Assembly (NCBI GenBank): GCA_030765055.1
Contig: CM060952.1
Span: 170,276,807-170,340,806 of the forward strand
Direction: 5' to 3'
Source of the DNA: Mantis religiosa
Lineage: Eukaryota > Arthropoda > Insecta > Mantodea > Mantidae
DNA: 64,000 bases
Translations under genes and position numbers: made by a program
Shown here: positions 61,311-64,000 of the stretch, piece after piece
Position numbering within the stretch: the stretch's first letter is position 1
Layout of the letters: each line of letters begins with the position of its first letter
The notes under the pieces: model-generated
What the model was told of the DNA's origin: nothing
Databases searched by the model: none
The model's input: the letters and a program-made list of their open reading frames with translations, nothing else

Positions 61311-62617
61311 TTCTTGGCGAGCAGCCGTGAAGAGCGCAGACTAGCGAACGGACTGGAAGACTATGTACGTGTATCCAAGGAGTTTTTAGTCAGCTTTAGA
61401 GTGCAGTGTACGTAATTGTGAGTGTGGAGTGGACCTGTGACAGACGAACTGGTGGATTGTAATTGTGTGCGCTACGTAATTCTGTGTAATCGTCAAGTGT
61501 ACCAACTGTAATTCGGTGGAAATGAAGAACATTTTGAGTTTGTGCAATTTGAGTTTTAACTCTACGAACCCACAAAGTCACACTATGTTGTAGCTCAGTT
61601 TCATTATGCTATATCAGTAGGAGCAGTTCAAAATGTATTTACTTTTTATATACTTTATTTCTTTTTACCATTATTATTAGGAGATATGTGTCTTTATAAT
61701 TTAAAATACTTAGTTCTTCCCTTATATATTATATAAAAGAAAGTTTATCAATTTTATTTATATTTGAGAATAATATGGCATTTTTAGTTAAAATACCGGA
61801 AAATATCTGTTCCTTGAACTTGCAAACTCTGTGATCGCTGATTGTAGTTCATGGAAAAAAAGACTTGGCATACAAAATATGTAACTATTGTCCCTGATGC
61901 ATTGGTTAAAGCCTCATTGGCTTTATGCAGTAGAGAACATACTTGCATTATCAACTGAATATGTAGTTCAGTGGAAACATAAAATAGTGGTACTGTTGAG
62001 AAAGCTATGTTCTGTTGCTTTCTATTAAAATATTATATATTGCATTATTTTATCTTTTATTGTCTCACATAGCTAGTGTAGTAAGATCATTATTGCCCTC
62101 TGCAGAACCCTAGGTGTACCTAGTTTGTGTCTTTGATATTTTTATTTAAATAATGACATGAGGTATGACTAGATTTGTAGGAAGGGACTTAACATCTCAA
62201 CCTGTGGAAGATCTTTAATGCCTATGCTCCTGATGGGGACGCTCCTCAGGAGGGAGGAGTTATGTGAAAGAATCCTAGGGGTGGTCAGATCTAGGAGACA
62301 TACACAGACGGCAGCATCCCTAATACCTATAGTGTGACACCTTGTACTGGCTGCTCACCTGTCCCCGCCGCTCGTGGCCTTACACAACCTCGGAAACCGC
62401 CCCCCCCCCCGATGACGGGTTTATAGAGAACACTCCCTACTAAATAATAAAACAGATATCACTGCAACTGAACCACCAATTAGGCATTTACAGTTGATTA
62501 AGGCAGTCCGTTGGGGTATCAAGCTTGCTATGCTTACCCTTTATAGCAACCGTTCGGTATTATGTTGTAATATGCTTCTTGAACGTTTAATATTAATTGT
62601 CCATATATAATACTTAC

Positions 62618-62702
62618 AAATAGTTTCGTATATATTTCCCACTTGATACCTCGTTCCATTGTTAGCTGCGAGCGCATCAACTGCCTTCTTGGCTAGTGAA
62701 AC
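62618..62702 (-). CDS. Zinc carboxypeptidase (M14), penultimate exon in view
   Basis: An 85-base exon between acceptor TTGCAG (62703) and donor ATTT|GTAAGT (62618/62617). It encodes VSLAKKAVDALAANNGTRYQ followed by VGNIYETI, joining phase 0 to the previous exon (...NHDTL) and leaving one base for the split Tyr codon. This is the helix and the YxxGxxxxxIY stretch found between the zinc-ligand strand and Tyr248 in M14A enzymes. The three exons read through without stops, supporting a functional gene. Confidence 0.93.
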
Positions 62703-63787
62703 CTGCAATAAAACACATTGGTGAATATAATAATACAATTACTTTGTGAACATGGAAATAAGAAGACTATATAACCTTCAATCTAAAGCGTATAAATATT
62801 AGAACATTATTACACCAGTTTACGTTAGCTATCCTGAGTCATCAGTTTAGGAAAGTGAAACGGAGGAAGTTTAGAAGTTTCATGTACCATTTTCTGTACA
62901 CCAGCTTACAAGATGTATGTGATAATTAAAATTGGAATGTGTTGTATTGGTTTGCAATTAGAGTTTGGAGGAAAATAAAATTTTACTTGCAATGACAGTC
63001 ATTGTGTCAAATGGAAACAGTTTTATTTGGTTTATTACTTTTACTACATAGTTATAGCTAGTATGAGAAATACTGTGCTCCATACAAAGATTAAATACCG
63101 AGATTTCACCTGAAATATAGATCTGAATCTCGAAACCCTCCCCATCCCACAAAGTAAAAGAATTTCTAGAAAAATTTCTATGGCGCGCACGTGTCTGTGG
63201 ACAGCCATATCTTGAAAAGAAAACCAAACTTTGCATTTCAGTTCTGAGTCTTCTGGGAGAAAAAACAAAATCTAGGGGCTTCAAAATTCAAACCATTATA
63301 ACAAGGATACATACACACGTACGCAAACACACCACAAATGGCGTGTTTTTTTTTTTTTGGGGGGGGGGGGCCTCAACACTAATTTGCGTTGGAATTTTTG
63401 TGTCGGATTTTTTAAACTCTTTTTTTCCCTTCTCTACGTAGTAGAAACTGTGATGATAAAAGTATTTGTAAAATAAAAACTGTGCATTACATTGTAAGTA
63501 AATATTATACATTAAATTCTAATTACTTTATGGGGGAAAGTTCTTATTTTTCTGTGGTTTTCCTGTTTCTTTTTCTATATTTATTCACACAAACACAGGC
63601 GTTTACAAACACGTATGAAAGAGGCGGGACTGCAACCCATTATCCTTTGCGCCACTTAAAGCGAACGTGGCATAAAGACTGGTATGTATTAGAATTAAAA
63701 AAAAAAAAACCGAACTACAATTGTGGGATTTTGAAATTTCTTTAAAACTGAGTAAATTTCTGCGTAATGTTGATATATCAAACTTAC
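62703..63787 (-). other. Carboxypeptidase intron
   Basis: A 1085-bp AT-rich intron, GTAAGT...GCAG. Contains a T run next to a G run near 63350-63370. No gene or identifiable repeat. Confidence 0.85.
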
Positions 63788-63990
63788 CAAAGTATCGTGG
63801 TTAGAGATGTGCTCTGCGGTATGGCCATAGGGAATCATCAGCAGCTGAGAGTAACTGTGGAAGGCTAGGTACACTTGCAGTTTGGATGAAATGTTACCAA
63901 TGAATTCGGATAACGTTTTGGCTTCGATCTCAGAGAACGGTGCAGATCCGGCATAAGTTTCTGAGCAAGGCGAACTGCTGGCTCCAATTG
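63788..63990 (-). CDS. Zinc carboxypeptidase (M14, A/B type), upstream exon in view
   Basis: Encodes a metallo-exopeptidase that removes C-terminal residues. The exon reads IGASSSPCSETYAGSAPFSE (the conserved G.S..PCS..Y.G...FSE block), a helix ending SEFIGNISSK, then VYLAFHSYSQLLMIPYGHT. The His of HSYSQ is the third zinc ligand (His196 of bovine carboxypeptidase A). It ends at donor CTTTG|GTAAGT (63788/63787). The window's last bases, ATGCCTACAG on the minus strand, look like an intron 3' end, so I place the exon start at 63990 and do not take that ATG as a start codon. The HxxE zinc ligands, substrate Arg/Asn residues, pro-peptide and signal peptide must lie beyond the window. Confidence 0.93.
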
Positions 63991-64000
63991 CTGTAGGCAT

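Larger units (their letters stand above)
60564..62617 (-). other. Carboxypeptidase last intron
   Basis: A 2054-bp intron bounded by GTAAGT and CAG on the minus strand. It contains the heat-shock-promoter-like segment on the plus strand near 61240-61310 and GC-richer islands around 61090-61600 and 62210-62440, each unlike the rest of the intron. These may be inserted elements, but no second copy is in the window. Confidence 0.85.

Noticed and set aside
63605..63650. tRNA-like ggttgcagtcc on the minus strand
   Set aside because: The spacing between the would-be A and B boxes is too short and no body or second copy is seen.

Overview
The window is repeat-dominated, AT-rich animal DNA, almost certainly from an arthropod and most likely an insect with a large genome (a cockroach-like hemimetabolous insect is my guess, from the style of the tRNA-headed retroposons; this is inference). 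There are no operons or densely packed genes. The only gene I recognise with confidence is the 3' end of a zinc carboxypeptidase (peptidase family M14, carboxypeptidase A/B type) on the minus strand at the right edge. It has three exons (63788-63990, 62618-62702, 60364-60563) with consensus splice sites and a poly(A) signal. A CpG-richer stretch at about 10840-11330 may hold the promoter and first coding exon of an unrecognised plus-strand gene.

Mobile elements fill much of the rest. DNA transposons: a 1330-bp mariner with perfect 32-bp terminal inverted repeats (TIRs) and an uninterrupted 356-codon transposase (24572-25901); two crippled mariners of another lineage in opposite orientations (48194-49094, 49862-50775); two Tc1/mariner-like elements of a third family (16944-17582, folded back on itself, and 32014-32691); a Tc1-like element carrying an N-terminal transposase fragment (19522-20542), whose terminal repeat also appears at the left window edge (1-35); several eroded DDE transposase fragments; and three foldback or MITE-like inverted repeats (30411-30626, 47249-47489, 54443-54664). 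Non-LTR retrotransposons are present only as fragments of reverse-transcriptase C-termini (2715-3035, 7792-8362, 28978-29532).

Short retroposons with tRNA-like heads (A and B boxes) fall into about seven families, labelled here A to G. Family B is commonest (11 copies). Family C has two copies differing by one base over about 330 bp, each with a clean target-site duplication, so it moved recently. Several elements are nested, giving relative insertion ages (58421-58670 in family E; 46721-46993 in family B).

Layout: 1-11 kb, retroposons, LINE fragments and microsatellites; 10.8-11.4 kb, possible 5' gene end; 11.4-16.9 kb, mostly featureless AT-rich DNA with two family B copies; 17-22.8 kb, Tc1-like elements, a CpG-rich stretch with an ORF split by a young SINE, and a tandem tRNA-like array; 24.5-26 kb, intact mariner; 26-35 kb, LINE and Tc1 remnants; 35-38.2 kb, three GC-rich family G repeats; 38-60 kb, scattered retroposons, the mariner pair and microsatellites; 60-64 kb, the carboxypeptidase gene, with a heat-shock-promoter-like segment on the opposite strand of its last intron. 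I found no CRISPR array, rRNA, genuine tRNA gene or viral genome.
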